Source of the DNA: Terriglobia bacterium
GTDB taxonomy: Bacteria; Acidobacteriota; Terriglobia; Terriglobales; Acidobacteriaceae
DNA length: 64,000 nt
Assembly: GCA_020072845.1 (NCBI GenBank)
Contig: JAIQGF010000009.1
Location: forward strand, 1 to 64,000
Reading direction: 5' to 3'
Of this stretch, positions 31,896-45,052 are shown piece by piece. The number at the start of each line of letters is the position of its first letter. Position 1 is the stretch's first letter. Made by a program: the position numbers and the translations under genes. The notes below the pieces were generated by a model, which saw nothing but the letters and a program-made list of their open reading frames with translations, did no database searches and was not told the DNA's origin.

Positions 31896-32849
31896 ATGCC
31901 TGTTTATCTGGTTACCGGAATCGCGGGCTTCATCGGATCTGCGCTCGCCCACGCATTGCTGGAGCGCGGCGAGCGCGTGCGCGGCATCGACAACTTCAGC
32001 ACCGGCAAGTCGGCCAACGTTGCCGGCATCCGCTCGCGGATCGAGCTGATCGAGGCCGACCTCAACGATACCGCAGCCGCCGCCGAAGCCTGTCGCGGCG
32101 CCGACTACGTGCTGCACCAGGCGGCCATCCCTTCCGTTCCAAGGTCGGTGGTGAACCCGATGGAAAGCAACCGTGCCAACGTGGACGGCACCCTCAGCCT
32201 TCTCATTGCCGCGCGCGATGCCAAAGTCAAGCGCGTCGTCTACGCGTCGTCGTCGTCGCTGTACGGCGACACGCCCACTCTGCCGAAGCGCGAGGACATG
32301 CTCCCCAGCCCCATTTCGCCGTACGCCGTGTCCAAGCTGACCGGCGAGTACTACATGACTTCCTTTTACCGCGTGTACGGATTGGAGACGGTGTCGCTAC
32401 GCTACTTCAATGTCTTCGGCCCGCGCCAGGATCCCACGTCGCAATATTCCGGCGTGCTGGCGAAATTCATTTCCTGCATGCTGCGGGGCGAGCAGCCCAC
32501 CATTTTCGGCGATGGCGAGCAAAGCCGTGACTTCACCTTTGTCGATAATGTTGTGAATGCCAACCTGTGCGCCTGCACTGCACCAGCAGCGCAGGTGGCG
32601 GGACACGCGTTCAATGCGGCCACCGGGCGCCGCGTGACGCTCAACCAGACATATGCGGCGCTGCAGAAGTTGACCGGCTACAACGGCCCGCCGGAATATG
32701 GCCCTGAGCGCGCGGGCGACATCAAACACTCACTCGCCGACATCTCACGGATCGAAATGGTAATCGGGTACAAGCCCACGGTGATGTTCGAGGAGGGTCT
32801 GCGCCAAACCGTGGACTGGTATCGTACCCAGGCGGCCGCCGCAGAGTGA
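31896..32849 (+). CDS. NAD-dependent UDP-sugar 4-epimerase (WbpP/GalE-like SDR)
   Basis: A 317-aa extended SDR. G-I-A-G-F-I-G-S at the N-terminus binds NAD. The catalytic S/Y/K set is in Y-A-S-S-S-S-L-Y-G-D and S-P-Y-A-V-S-K-L-T-G-E. R-Y-F-N-V-F-G-P-R-Q-D-P and F-G-D-G-E-Q-S-R-D-F are typical of the UDP-GlcNAc/GlcNAcA C4-epimerases (WbpP, TviC). It directly follows the WbpA-like dehydrogenase, a pairing seen in Vi-antigen and O-antigen loci making UDP-GalNAcA. The hexose versus hexuronate substrate cannot be told from sequence by eye. Confidence 0.88.
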   Translation: MPVYLVTGIAGFIGSALAHALLERGERVRGIDNFSTGKSANVAGIRSRIELIEADLNDTAAAAEACRGADYVLHQAAIPSVPRSVVNPMESNRANVDGTLSLLIAARDAKVKRVVYASSSSLYGDTPTLPKREDMLPSPISPYAVSKLTGEYYMTSFYRVYGLETVSLRYFNVFGPRQDPTSQYSGVLAKFISCMLRGEQPTIFGDGEQSRDFTFVDNVVNANLCACTAPAAQVAGHAFNAATGRRVTLNQTYAALQKLTGYNGPPEYGPERAGDIKHSLADISRIEMVIGYKPTVMFEEGLRQTVDWYRTQAAAAE

Positions 32850-32868
32850 TCGCCGGCTGCTGGCGCCA

Positions 32869-33819
32869 TCAGCGCCTAGTTCCGACTGCAGCAGCCCGGT
32901 CACGGAAGTAATGCAACGTTCGCTCCAGCCCCTCCTGCAGCGAAATTTCCGGCTGCCAATTCAACAGGCGCTGTGCCTTGCTGATGTCAGGCCGCCGTTG
33001 CTTGGGATCATCCTCGGGCAGCGGCTCAAACACAATCGGTACATCGGATGCGGTCAGCGACTTGATGCGTTTCGCAAATTCCAGGATCGTAATCTCGTTC
33101 GGATTACCAATGTTGACCGGAAAATGTTCCTCCGATTGCATCAGCCGGTAGATGCCTTCGATCAGGTCCGACACGTAGCAGAAACTGCGCGTCTGCGACC
33201 CATCTCCATACACGGTGATCGGTTTGCCCGTCAGTGCCTGGTAAAGAAAGTTGGGCAGAGCGCGGCCGTCGTTCAGGCGCATGCGAGGACCGTAGGTATT
33301 GAAGATACGCACGATTCTGGTGTCCACGCCGCGGGCCCGGTGGAACGCCATGGTTAGCGCTTCGGAAAACCGTTTGGCCTCATCGTAAACGCTGCGCGGC
33401 CCAACCGGGTTCACGTGCCCCCAGTACGTCTCCGGCTGCGGACTGACTTCCGGATCTCCATAGCACTCCGAGGTGGATGCCAACAGGAACTTGGCGCGCT
33501 TCTCCTCCGCTAGCCGGAGCGCGTGGTACGTGCCGAAGGACCCGACCTGCAGCGTCTCGATGGGAAACCGGTGGTAATCCGGCGGGCTGGCGGGCGAGGC
33601 AAAATGCAGCACGTAATCCAGGCTGCCGGCATACGTGAGGTCTCGACTGACATCCGCCCGAACGTACTCAAATCGTGTATTGCCGAGCAGATGGCATAGG
33701 TTCGACTCGGTTCCGGTGACCTCATTGTCGATGCAGACCACATCCCAGTCGTGAGCTAACAGGTAGTCGCACAGGTGTGACCCGAGAAATCCCGCACCAC
33801 CGGTGACCAATGCTCGCAT
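32869..33819 (-). CDS. UDP-glucuronate decarboxylase (UDP-xylose synthase)-like
   Basis: A 316-aa extended SDR. Markers are [35 protein letters not shown], the Y-D-E-A-K-R motif (YxxxK), F-N-T-Y-G-P-R-M, and [14 protein letters not shown]. These are the signature of UXS enzymes that turn UDP-glucuronate into UDP-xylose (or the 4-keto intermediate). ATG 33819 has AGAGAG upstream; longer frames add a non-family extension. It converges with the WbpP-like gene (19 bases apart) and diverges from the NusG-like operon. It uses the product of ugd. Confidence 0.92.
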   Translation of the reverse strand: MRALVTGGAGFLGSHLCDYLLAHDWDVVCIDNEVTGTESNLCHLLGNTRFEYVRADVSRDLTYAGSLDYVLHFASPASPPDYHRFPIETLQVGSFGTYHALRLAEEKRAKFLLASTSECYGDPEVSPQPETYWGHVNPVGPRSVYDEAKRFSEALTMAFHRARGVDTRIVRIFNTYGPRMRLNDGRALPNFLYQALTGKPITVYGDGSQTRSFCYVSDLIEGIYRLMQSEEHFPVNIGNPNEITILEFAKRIKSLTASDVPIVFEPLPEDDPKQRRPDISKAQRLLNWQPEISLQEGLERTLHYFRDRAAAVGTRR

Positions 33820-34449
33820 AGGCTCTCTGGGTTGAATTATGGCGGCCGGTTCCGAGTGTAATGGGCGTCGCCACTCTTGGCAATTTTGCCGCACACCGAT
33901 GAACGACCCCGGTGGTTGGTGCGGCAGCCCTGCAGTATCAGTTGGTCTGTCCTGAAAGCAGCCACGGCAAAGAAGTAACAACGTTACGGTCCAACGACTT
34001 ACTCCGGTTTCGACATTTTTTCGCCACCTCCTCGCTCCACCTGCGTGCCCCGGCATAGTGACGTACCCGGCACTCTCGTGGTATACATACTTTTCGTCCT
34101 AAGTGCTCCTGGCCAGCTCTTTTCCTATGGGACCGCCAAGTGCTGGTGTCCGATAGTTGCGACCTGGCGGTGAGACCGGTTTGTGTGCGCGACTGAACTA
34201 GGGCAACAACCCCGATAGGAGCTGATCGGCTTTTCGGTTATTGTTGGGCCGAGTCATTTCGTAAGTGGTGGAGCGGAAGGTCCTCACGCCGTTGTTCTTG
34301 CACTCGTCGGCAGATGAGAAGCAGCCCCACTGATGGCCCACAATTTCTGCCCGTCTCCAGGGACACTCACGGCAGTATTTTTTTCTTATAAGTAGATGAA
34401 GTAGCTAGGTTTATTTCAATTAAGGCCCTGTAACTGACAGGGCGAAGCC
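33820..34449. other. Long divergent intergenic/leader region of the main operon
   Basis: 630 bases without a supported gene, upstream of both the decarboxylase and the NusG-like gene. Positions 34204-34246 can fold: CAACAA (34204-34209) pairs with TTGTTG (34241-34246), and inside it CCGAT (34212-34216) with ATCGG (34225-34229). A seven-T run ends at 34384, and TTATAAG lies at 34386. A second hairpin lies at 34425-34443. A long structured leader before a NusG-type gene fits an antitermination-controlled operon. No clear promoter hexamers were found. Confidence 0.5.
34425..34443 (+). promoter_or_regulatory. Hairpin masking the ribosome-binding site of the NusG-like gene
   Basis: GCCCTGT (34425-34431) pairs perfectly with ACAGGGC (34437-34443) around a five-base loop. 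The only purine-rich Shine-Dalgarno-like run before ATG 34450 (AGGGCG) lies in the 3' arm. Folding would hide it six bases before the start codon. This suggests translational control of the antiterminator. Confidence 0.55.
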
Positions 34450-35025
34450 ATGTCATCGCCTGCCACTGTGATGAGCACATTGCTGTCCTCGCCGATGCTC
34501 ACGCTGGCTCCCGCCGGGCTGGCAGAAGCGTCACCCGCTGAGTGGTACGCGCTCTACACTCGCTCTCGTCACGAGAAGCAAGTTGCCGCCAGGCTTCAGC
34601 AGCTCGACATTGAGTATTTCCTTCCGGTCTACTCCAGTGTTCGCCGCTGGAAAGACCGCCGGGTCAACCTCCAGCTCCCCTTGTTTCCCGGTTATATCTT
34701 CGTCCAGACCTCCTTCCAGCACCGCATCCAGGTGCTGAGTGTTCCCGGGGCGCTACGCTTCGTCGCCTTCAGCGGGCGTCCTGCCGCTCTTCCCGAATCC
34801 GACCTGCTGCGGTTGCGCATCGGTCTGGATCACGGAATTCGTGCCCAGCCTCATCCTTATCTGAAAGTCGGCCGGCGGGTCCGCGTCTGCAGTGGTCCCC
34901 TGGCCGGGACCGAAGGAATTCTGCTACGCAAGAAAAATCAGTTTCGGCTGATTGTGTCCATCGATCTCATCATGCGCTCGGTCGCGGTTGAAATCGACTC
35001 CGCCGACGTCGAGCCCGTGCGCTGA
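34450..35025 (+). CDS. NusG-family specialised antitermination factor (UpxY/RfaH/LoaP type)
   Basis: A 191-aa protein. The NGN domain (about 31-125) has E-W-Y-A-L-Y-T-R-S-R-H-E-K-Q-V-A, F-L-P-V-Y, W-K-D-R-R-V and L-F-P-G-Y-I-F-V. A KOW domain follows (about 137-165; V-G-R-R-V-R-V-C-S-G-P-L-A-G-T-E-G). House-keeping nusG normally sits with secE and ribosomal-protein genes; here the gene heads a polysaccharide operon, as do UpxY/RfaH-like paralogues that let RNA polymerase read through long loci. The first ~30 residues are an extra Ala/Pro/Ser-rich tail. Later in-frame ATGs at 34471 and 34495 are alternatives. The RBS is probably masked by a hairpin. Confidence 0.92.
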   Translation: MSSPATVMSTLLSSPMLTLAPAGLAEASPAEWYALYTRSRHEKQVAARLQQLDIEYFLPVYSSVRRWKDRRVNLQLPLFPGYIFVQTSFQHRIQVLSVPGALRFVAFSGRPAALPESDLLRLRIGLDHGIRAQPHPYLKVGRRVRVCSGPLAGTEGILLRKKNQFRLIVSIDLIMRSVAVEIDSADVEPVR

Positions 35026-35068
35026 GGTTCCCAAGGTTTTCGTTTGATGCGGTTGAGTGAGAGGTCGT

Positions 35069-38000
35069 ATGAGCAGTTTGATCCCCCAGAATGACCGGTC
35101 TTCGTGCAAAGTGGTCTGCGCGCTTGGCGCGCCTCATCCGGGCCGTTTCATGGGCAGTCTGATCCTGGTTGCTTTCCTGTTGACCGCCGCTTCGGTGGCC
35201 CAGGTCCCGCGGGATGACGTTCGCCCGCGTCGTGACCCGGACGAGCCGCAAGTCTCGGCCGCGCGCCGTGCCGCCGACGCTGCCGTCGCTTTGTCACCCG
35301 AAATTATTATTGACACCCTCCGCCGCGAGCCCGGCCTCTTGCTCCAATTGAAGAAAGTGTTGGTCGAAAAAGCCTATGAGCAGGGACGGCTGCTCGATCC
35401 CGAAGACTTGACCGACGACGTCCTTTTCCATCTGATCCGCGACGACCAGAAGATCCGCATCCTTGCCACCCGCGAGATGGAAACTCGCGGCTACATTCAC
35501 GTCAAGCCGACGCTGCAGGAACAGAAAGAGCAACTCGAACTGGAACGCCGCTGGCGCCAGTTGGAAGGCACGCAAGGACGCGAACCGGCGCAACCGCAGC
35601 AGCCGGTGGGAACTGACCAGCGTCGTACCCTGAGCACCAGGCAGGAAGACGATTACTACGCCCGCCACGAACCCCTTCCTTACGTGCCGCCTTCGCAGGC
35701 GCGGCCCCGGCAGCAATCTCCGGACCAGCAGCCCGTCCCCGATTACGACCAGTCCCAGCCCCAGCAACAGCGTCGTCAGAATCGCGCCTCGCTCAACGCC
35801 GAACCGCCGGCTGATACCGACGTTCCGCAAATGGCGCGCGTCCGCCCCGATGATTTGTCCGGCATTCTTCCTGAGCAATCCGTCGAGACGCCGACCCTTG
35901 CGGCTGACCGTGGGCGGCTGCGCCCGAGGCCGGAGCAGTCCGACATACCGCCGGGCAGCCTGCCTCCCGCGGGTTCGTATGGCTCACAAGTCGAGGAATC
36001 TTCGCGGCCGCGGACCTCGGAGACCGCCGCCTTGAACCGGAGCGCCCTTGGCCCCTGGATGCCGGAGCGCGAGCCCAGGTACGAGCAACCGCCGATCCGG
36101 CGTCGCCCGAACCCCTATGCCGACGTTCCCTCGCTCTACGATGTTTATGCGCAGGTGGCGCGGCATGCGCCGGTGCTGGACCGCTTTGGCAGCGACATTT
36201 TCGTCAATGGCACCGGGAACACCGACGAACTTCCCATGGACTTGCCGGCCGGTCCCGATTACGTGCTCGGTCCGGGCGATGGCCTTACCATCAATCTGTG
36301 GGGCGGAATCTCCCAGCGGCTGCAGCGCACGGTGGATCGCGAGGGCCGGGTGGCGCTTCCCGAGGTTGGTACCGTGCTCGTCGCGGGGCGAAACCTGGGG
36401 GATGTCCAACGCCAGATTCAGACCGTGCTGCGCACCCAGTTTCGCGACGTGCAGGCCGATGTCTCACTGGGAAGGCTGCGCACCATCCGGGTGTATGTGG
36501 TTGGGGACGTTCACCGTCCCGGCGCCTACGACATCCGTTCGCTTTCCACCCCGCTCAACGCCCTGTATGGGGCTGGCGGGCCTACCTCGCGTGGCTCGCT
36601 GCGCACGCTGAAGCATTACCGCGGCAAGCAACTGGTCCAGGACGTCGATCTTTACGACCTGATCCTCCACGGGGTGCGCTCGGACGTGCTCGGTCTGCAG
36701 CCGGGTGACACCATCCTGGTGCCGCCGATCGGCCCCCAAGTGACCGTGGAAGGCATGGTGCGCCGTCCCGCCATTTACGAACTGCGTGGGCCCGACGCCA
36801 GCCTGGCGGAAGCGCTGGAATTGGCGGGCGGCGTGCTCTCCACCGGCACCCTGCGCCACGTCGCCGTCGAGCGCGTGCTCGCTCACCAGCAGCGCACCAT
36901 GCTCGACCTCGACATTCCCGAGACCAACAACCAGGAGGCGGTCACCACGGCGCTGGAAAACTTCAAGATCCAGGACGGCGACAAGATCCGCATCTCCCCG
37001 ATTTTGCCTTACAGCAACCGGACCGTGTACCTCGACGGGCACGTGTTCCACCCCGGCAAGTACCCGTGGCAAGAGGGCATGAAGTTGACGGATCTGGTGA
37101 AATCGTATTCCGACCTCCTGCCCGAGCCCTCCAAGCGCCATGCCGAGATCATTCGCCTCAACCCGCCCGACTTCACTCCCACCGTGCTTGCCTTCAACCT
37201 GGCGGACGCGCTGTCGGGCAAAGGCGACGTGCCGGTGCTAAAGCCTTTTGACACGGTTCGCATCTTCGGACGCTACGACTTTGAGGATCCCCCGCAGATT
37301 ACGGTTTCCGGAGAAGTTCGCGACCCCGGCGATCGCCTAACCAATGGAGTCACGCACGTGCGCGATGCCGTGTATTTGGCAGGCGGCGTGACCCCCGACG
37401 CAAAGCTTGACGACGCCGAGATCCTGCGCAAGGACGGCAACACGCTTCAGGTCATTAGCGTGAATCTGGCCAAGGCGCTGGCTGGCGACGACGTCCATAA
37501 CGTTCTCTTGCGGCCCAAGGATCGCCTCATCATCAACCGTGACCTCGCCAAGCTGGACCCCCCCCGCGTCACGATTGAGGGCGAAGTGGCTAAGCCCGGC
37601 AAGTATCCGCTCGGCGACAACATGACTGCCGCCGATCTGGTGCGCATAGCCGGAGGGCTGAAGCGCGGTGCATATAGCAAGTCGGCCGATCTTACGCGCT
37701 ACATCCTGCAGAATGGCGCCAAGGTGATCGCAGAACACGAAGAGGTCGCCATTGGCAAGGCCCTCTCCGGCGACGCCGACACTGACATGCGCCTGCGCGA
37801 TGGCGACGTGCTTACCATAGGCCAGCTTGCCGGCTGGTCCGATGTCGGGGCCACGATTGCGGTCAAGGGCGAGGTCGTTCACCCCGGGTCCTACGGCATC
37901 CAGGCTGGCGAGCGCCTCAGCTCGATCCTCGAACGAGCGGGCGGCTTCCGCGCTGGGGCGTATCCCTATGGCGCAATCCTTCTGCGTAGCCAGGTCCGCG

Positions 38001-38608
38001 AGCTTGAGGAGCAAAGCCAATCCGAAATCATTCGCCGCGTCGAGGGTCAGAAGGGCAGTCTGATGCTGATTCAGGACACTGACCCACAGCAAAAGCAGGC
38101 CAAGGAAGCTGTCCTCCAACAATGGGAGGTTACGCTGGAAAAGCTGCGCAGCTATCCGCCCCAGGGACGCCTGGTGGTTCACATCGGCTCCAGTATCGAG
38201 CACTGGAAGAATACCGCCGGCGATGTGGAAGTCCGCGCCGGCGATGTGCTCATCATCCCCAAACGTCCCAACTACGTTACTGTCTCCGGCCAGGTATTCA
38301 ATCCCACCGCGCTGACTTACAGGCCGGGGAAGAGTGCGCGCTGGTATCTGGGCCAGGCTGGCGGACCGACAACCCTGGCCAACAAGAAGGCGATTTTTGT
38401 TATCCGTGCGGACGGCTCTGTGGTGGGCAGCTCCGGCGGCGGATTCTGGCAGGGAAGTCCCCTCTCTACGACTTTGCAGCCGGGCGATACGGTTGTCGTC
38501 CCCGAGCGCGCGATTGGAGGGCCGAGGAATTGGCAGGGCATCTTGCAAACTGCTCAAGTACTGTCTTCGATCGCTGTGACTTCCCTCGTGGTTTCCACCA
38601 GTTTCTAA
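35069..38608 (+). CDS. Large SLBB-domain polysaccharide export protein (Wza-like)
   Basis: About 1180 aa. A signal sequence (G-S-L-I-L-V-A-F-L-L-T-A-A-S-V-A-Q) begins at residue 28 if translation starts at ATG 35069 (GAGAGG just upstream) or at residue 1 if it starts at ATG 35150. Residues ~50-385 are charged and Gln/Pro-rich, with predicted coiled-coil. The polysaccharide-export (PES) domain starts near 388 (Y-V-L-G-P-G-D-G-L-T-I-N-L-W-G). It is followed by about six to seven SLBB beta-grasp repeats with V-x-V-x-G-x-V-x-x-P-G-x-Y (for example V-Y-V-V-G-D-V-H-R-P-G-A-Y). Canonical Wza has about 380 aa, so this is an expanded form. It has no lipobox. It forms the periplasmic/outer-membrane conduit. 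Confidence 0.9.
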   Translation: MSSLIPQNDRSSCKVVCALGAPHPGRFMGSLILVAFLLTAASVAQVPRDDVRPRRDPDEPQVSAARRAADAAVALSPEIIIDTLRREPGLLLQLKKVLVEKAYEQGRLLDPEDLTDDVLFHLIRDDQKIRILATREMETRGYIHVKPTLQEQKEQLELERRWRQLEGTQGREPAQPQQPVGTDQRRTLSTRQEDDYYARHEPLPYVPPSQARPRQQSPDQQPVPDYDQSQPQQQRRQNRASLNAEPPADTDVPQMARVRPDDLSGILPEQSVETPTLAADRGRLRPRPEQSDIPPGSLPPAGSYGSQVEESSRPRTSETAALNRSALGPWMPEREPRYEQPPIRRRPNPYADVPSLYDVYAQVARHAPVLDRFGSDIFVNGTGNTDELPMDLPAGPDYVLGPGDGLTINLWGGISQRLQRTVDREGRVALPEVGTVLVAGRNLGDVQRQIQTVLRTQFRDVQADVSLGRLRTIRVYVVGDVHRPGAYDIRSLSTPLNALYGAGGPTSRGSLRTLKHYRGKQLVQDVDLYDLILHGVRSDVLGLQPGDTILVPPIGPQVTVEGMVRRPAIYELRGPDASLAEALELAGGVLSTGTLRHVAVERVLAHQQRTMLDLDIPETNNQEAVTTALENFKIQDGDKIRISPILPYSNRTVYLDGHVFHPGKYPWQEGMKLTDLVKSYSDLLPEPSKRHAEIIRLNPPDFTPTVLAFNLADALSGKGDVPVLKPFDTVRIFGRYDFEDPPQITVSGEVRDPGDRLTNGVTHVRDAVYLAGGVTPDAKLDDAEILRKDGNTLQVISVNLAKALAGDDVHNVLLRPKDRLIINRDLAKLDPPRVTIEGEVAKPGKYPLGDNMTAADLVRIAGGLKRGAYSKSADLTRYILQNGAKVIAEHEEVAIGKALSGDADTDMRLRDGDVLTIGQLAGWSDVGATIAVKGEVVHPGSYGIQAGERLSSILERAGGFRAGAYPYGAILLRSQVRELEEQSQSEIIRRVEGQKGSLMLIQDTDPQQKQAKEAVLQQWEVTLEKLRSYPPQGRLVVHIGSSIEHWKNTAGDVEVRAGDVLIIPKRPNYVTVSGQVFNPTALTYRPGKSARWYLGQAGGPTTLANKKAIFVIRADGSVVGSSGGGFWQGSPLSTTLQPGDTVVVPERAIGGPRNWQGILQTAQVLSSIAVTSLVVSTSF

Positions 38609-38646
38609 CTGCGAACTGGCTTGCCTAGACTCAGGGACGGTGCAGG

Positions 38647-42542
<3,896 letters not shown>

Positions 42543-42576
42543 TCGGCATCGCGGGCCTAATCGTCCCTTCTGAGTC

Positions 42577-43539
42577 ATGCGAGCTCTAATCACCGGGGGA
42601 ACCGGGTTTGCCGGCGGGTACCTGAGCGAGTTTCTCCTGGCTCAGGGATGGAGTGTCACGGCAGTTTCCAACATTCGAGATTCCGCCGGTCCTCCCGGCG
42701 TGAATGTCGTCACGGCTGACGTTTCCAATGCCGAGGCAATCGCGCGTGTTATCCATGAGGTGCAGCCCGATCACGTTTATCACTTGGCGGCCATCTCTTC
42801 GGTCCCGGATTCGTGGCGCGACCCGCAACTCACCTTGACGGTGAACGTCTGGGGCACGTACAACGTGTTTCGGGCATGCGAGCATCTGGCTCAGCCGGTT
42901 CGCATTCTTTACGTAAGCACCGCCCACGTTTACAGCACCGGCTGCCCGACTCCCATCCGCGAGGACTGGCCGGTCCGCCCCGCCACGCCCTATGCCTCCA
43001 GCAAAGCGATGGGAGAAATCGCTGCGCTTCAGTTTGTCGCACACGGAAGCCACATTGTGATTGCCCGGCCGTTCAATCACTCCGGTCCAAGGCAGACCCC
43101 TGACTTTGTGCTGCCGGCGTTGACCAGGCAGGTCGCCGAAATTCAGGCGGGTCTGCGCCCGCCGGTGGTCGAAGCCGGCGACCTCAATGTACGCCGTGAT
43201 TTGCTGGACGTCCGCGACGCCGTGCGCGCGTATTATTGTCTGCTGGCCGACGGTGTGCCCGGTGAGGCCTATAACGTCTGTTCCGGCTTCCCCTGCCTTC
43301 TTACTGACGTGGTGGATGCTCTGAAGAACATGGCCGGCGTTAATTTCGACCTTGCGTTGAAGCAGGGTCTCGGCCACTCAGGCCAGCCATCGACGGTCGT
43401 GGGTGATTTTGCAAAAATACAGAAACAGACCCGCTGGTGCCCCACGATTCCGTTGGAACGAACGCTGCGGGATCTGCTTGAATACTGGCGAACACAACCT
43501 CGCCGTTCCGTCGGCAGTTCGGCCGTCTCTTGTTCGTGA
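42577..43539 (+). CDS. rmd: GDP-4-keto-6-deoxy-sugar reductase (Rmd-like)
   Basis: A 320-aa SDR. T-G-G-T-G-F-A-G-G-Y-L binds the cofactor. V-Y-H-L-A-A-I-S-S-V-P-D-S-W, V-S-T-A-H-V-Y, the catalytic T-P-Y-A-S-S-K and A-R-P-F-N-H-S-G-P-R-Q fit the Rmd family, which reduces GDP-4-keto-6-deoxymannose to GDP-D-rhamnose. It lies 34 bases after gmd, so the pair forms a two-step route to a GDP-6-deoxy sugar. As with gmd, the true substrate could be the heptose analogue. The C-terminus is Ser-rich and variable. Confidence 0.87.
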   Translation: MRALITGGTGFAGGYLSEFLLAQGWSVTAVSNIRDSAGPPGVNVVTADVSNAEAIARVIHEVQPDHVYHLAAISSVPDSWRDPQLTLTVNVWGTYNVFRACEHLAQPVRILYVSTAHVYSTGCPTPIREDWPVRPATPYASSKAMGEIAALQFVAHGSHIVIARPFNHSGPRQTPDFVLPALTRQVAEIQAGLRPPVVEAGDLNVRRDLLDVRDAVRAYYCLLADGVPGEAYNVCSGFPCLLTDVVDALKNMAGVNFDLALKQGLGHSGQPSTVVGDFAKIQKQTRWCPTIPLERTLRDLLEYWRTQPRRSVGSSAVSCS

Positions 43540-43588
43540 TCTACTGAGAGCAAGTAGGGAATTCCAGCAACCGTAGATTGATGTAACC

Positions 43589-44980
43589 ATGGATTACGAC
43601 AGCGCGACCGATCAGCACGAAACGCTGGAAGACCGGATTCCTGATTCGGTCATTCTGCCCGCCCCGGCGCCGCGTGGCCGGCTTGCCTTTACCAGGCTGC
43701 TTTGGGAGCGGCGGGCTCTTCTATGGCGCCTTACGTGGCGTACGGCTGTCGCCGCCACGATTGTGGCCTTTCTCCTGCCAAAAACATGGACATCCGTTGT
43801 CCGTCTCATGCCTCCTGACCAGGCGCCCGGTGGCTTGTCGGCCTTGGCCTCGCTCTCCTCGTTCACGTCGCGAGTCGGGGATTCTGTGCCAGGTCTTGCT
43901 TCTCCCGGCGGGCTGGCGAGCGATCTGTTGGGGGGCAAGAATAATGGCGCATTGTTTGTCGGTGTGCTTCGCAGTCGCACCGTGCAGGATCGGCTGATCA
44001 ATCGTTTTGACCTTCGCCGCGTCTACTTCGTCAAAACCTACGAAAGCGCTCGCAAGATCCTCTCCGAACGTAGCGATATTGTGGAGGACCGGCGGAGCGG
44101 CATTATCACGGTTTCGGTGCGTGATCGGGACCCAAATCGGGCGCGCGATCTCGCCAGCGCCTACATCAATGAGCTGGACCGCCTGATGGCCGAGGTCAGC
44201 ACTTCCTCGGCGCGCCGCGAACGCATATTCCTGGAGCAGCGCCTGGTTGCCGTCAAGGCCGATCTCGACCTCGCTTCCAAGCAGTTGAGCGAATTCTCCA
44301 GCAAGAATGCCACGTTGGACGTTTCGGTTCAGGGCAAGGCCATGCTGGAAGCCGCCGCCACATTGCAGGGGCAGTTGATCGCGGCTGAGTCCGAGCTCCG
44401 CGGCTTGGAAGCAATTTATACCGAGAACAATGTGCGAGTGCGTTCCTTGCGTGCCCGCATTAAGGAACTCCAGAGTCAATTGGATAAGCTCGGCGGCAGC
44501 AGTACCAGGCCTGACATGACGGGCGGCAACGAGCCACCCTATCCCTCGATCCGTCAGCTGCCGGTGCTCGGTCTTACCTACGCCGACCTTTATCGCAGGA
44601 CTAGGATTCAAGAGGTGGTCTACGAGACACTGATCCGGCAATACGAGCTTGCCAAGGTACAGGAGGCGAAGGAAATTCCGACCGTCAAGGTCCTGGATGC
44701 GCCTCTAGTTCCGGAGAAGAAGACTTCGCCCCAGCGGCTGCAGATCATCTTTGCGGCCTCCGCACTCGCTTTTCTGTTCGGCGTCGCCTGGCTGGGCGGC
44801 CGGATGAAGTGGGAGGCCCTCGATCCTGCGGATCCTCGCAAGCTTTTGGCCGAGGAAATGTTCGGAACCGTGCAAGCGAGTCTCTCCGGCCGGCGACAGC
44901 AACTCCTGGAATCGAGTTCTGTCGGGAAATGGTGGAGGCAGCGTCGCCTGACCTCCGGCCACCCTTCCGAGGAGCCCTGA
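43589..44980 (+). CDS. Wzz/GumC-type chain-length determinant without kinase domain
   Basis: A 463-aa polysaccharide co-polymerase. The first membrane segment is at ~50-65 (A-V-A-A-T-I-V-A-F-L-L-P) and the second near 385-402 (I-I-F-A-A-S-A-L-A-F-L-F-G). Between them is a periplasmic domain with an extended coiled-coil (about 205-305). The conserved E-I-P-T-V-K-V-L-D-A-P-L-V-P-E-K-K-T-S-P-x-R motif stands before TM2. The cytoplasmic tail (~55 aa) has no Walker A motif, so there is no BY-kinase as in Wzc. It controls chain length together with Wzy. No separate tyrosine kinase or phosphatase gene is in the window. Confidence 0.9.
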   Translation: MDYDSATDQHETLEDRIPDSVILPAPAPRGRLAFTRLLWERRALLWRLTWRTAVAATIVAFLLPKTWTSVVRLMPPDQAPGGLSALASLSSFTSRVGDSVPGLASPGGLASDLLGGKNNGALFVGVLRSRTVQDRLINRFDLRRVYFVKTYESARKILSERSDIVEDRRSGIITVSVRDRDPNRARDLASAYINELDRLMAEVSTSSARRERIFLEQRLVAVKADLDLASKQLSEFSSKNATLDVSVQGKAMLEAAATLQGQLIAAESELRGLEAIYTENNVRVRSLRARIKELQSQLDKLGGSSTRPDMTGGNEPPYPSIRQLPVLGLTYADLYRRTRIQEVVYETLIRQYELAKVQEAKEIPTVKVLDAPLVPEKKTSPQRLQIIFAASALAFLFGVAWLGGRMKWEALDPADPRKLLAEEMFGTVQASLSGRRQQLLESSSVGKWWRQRRLTSGHPSEEP

Positions 44981-45052
44981 ACCTCGGCTCGCGGCCTGCA
45001 CCCCCGCTTCCTAAGAATCCCAGATCATTGTTTCCCGGGCAGCTAAGCGCCG

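Noticed and set aside
32862-32876. GGCGC-CATCA-GCGCC hairpin between the convergent epimerase and decarboxylase genes
   Set aside because: Short five-pair stem with no T-run on either strand; not convincing as a terminator, although its place between convergent genes is suggestive.
33878-33892. Sigma-54-like TTGGCAATTTTGCCGC in the leader of the main operon
   Set aside because: GG/GC spacing fits, but the TT of the -12 box is CC and the site is over 550 bases from the gene; it is also explained as a simple inverted repeat GGCAA-TT-TTGCC.
34166-34174. GGCGGTGAG resembling an ops/JUMPstart core (GGCGGTAG)
   Set aside because: Only a partial match, with no flanking conserved sequence; nine bases at this GC content occur by chance.
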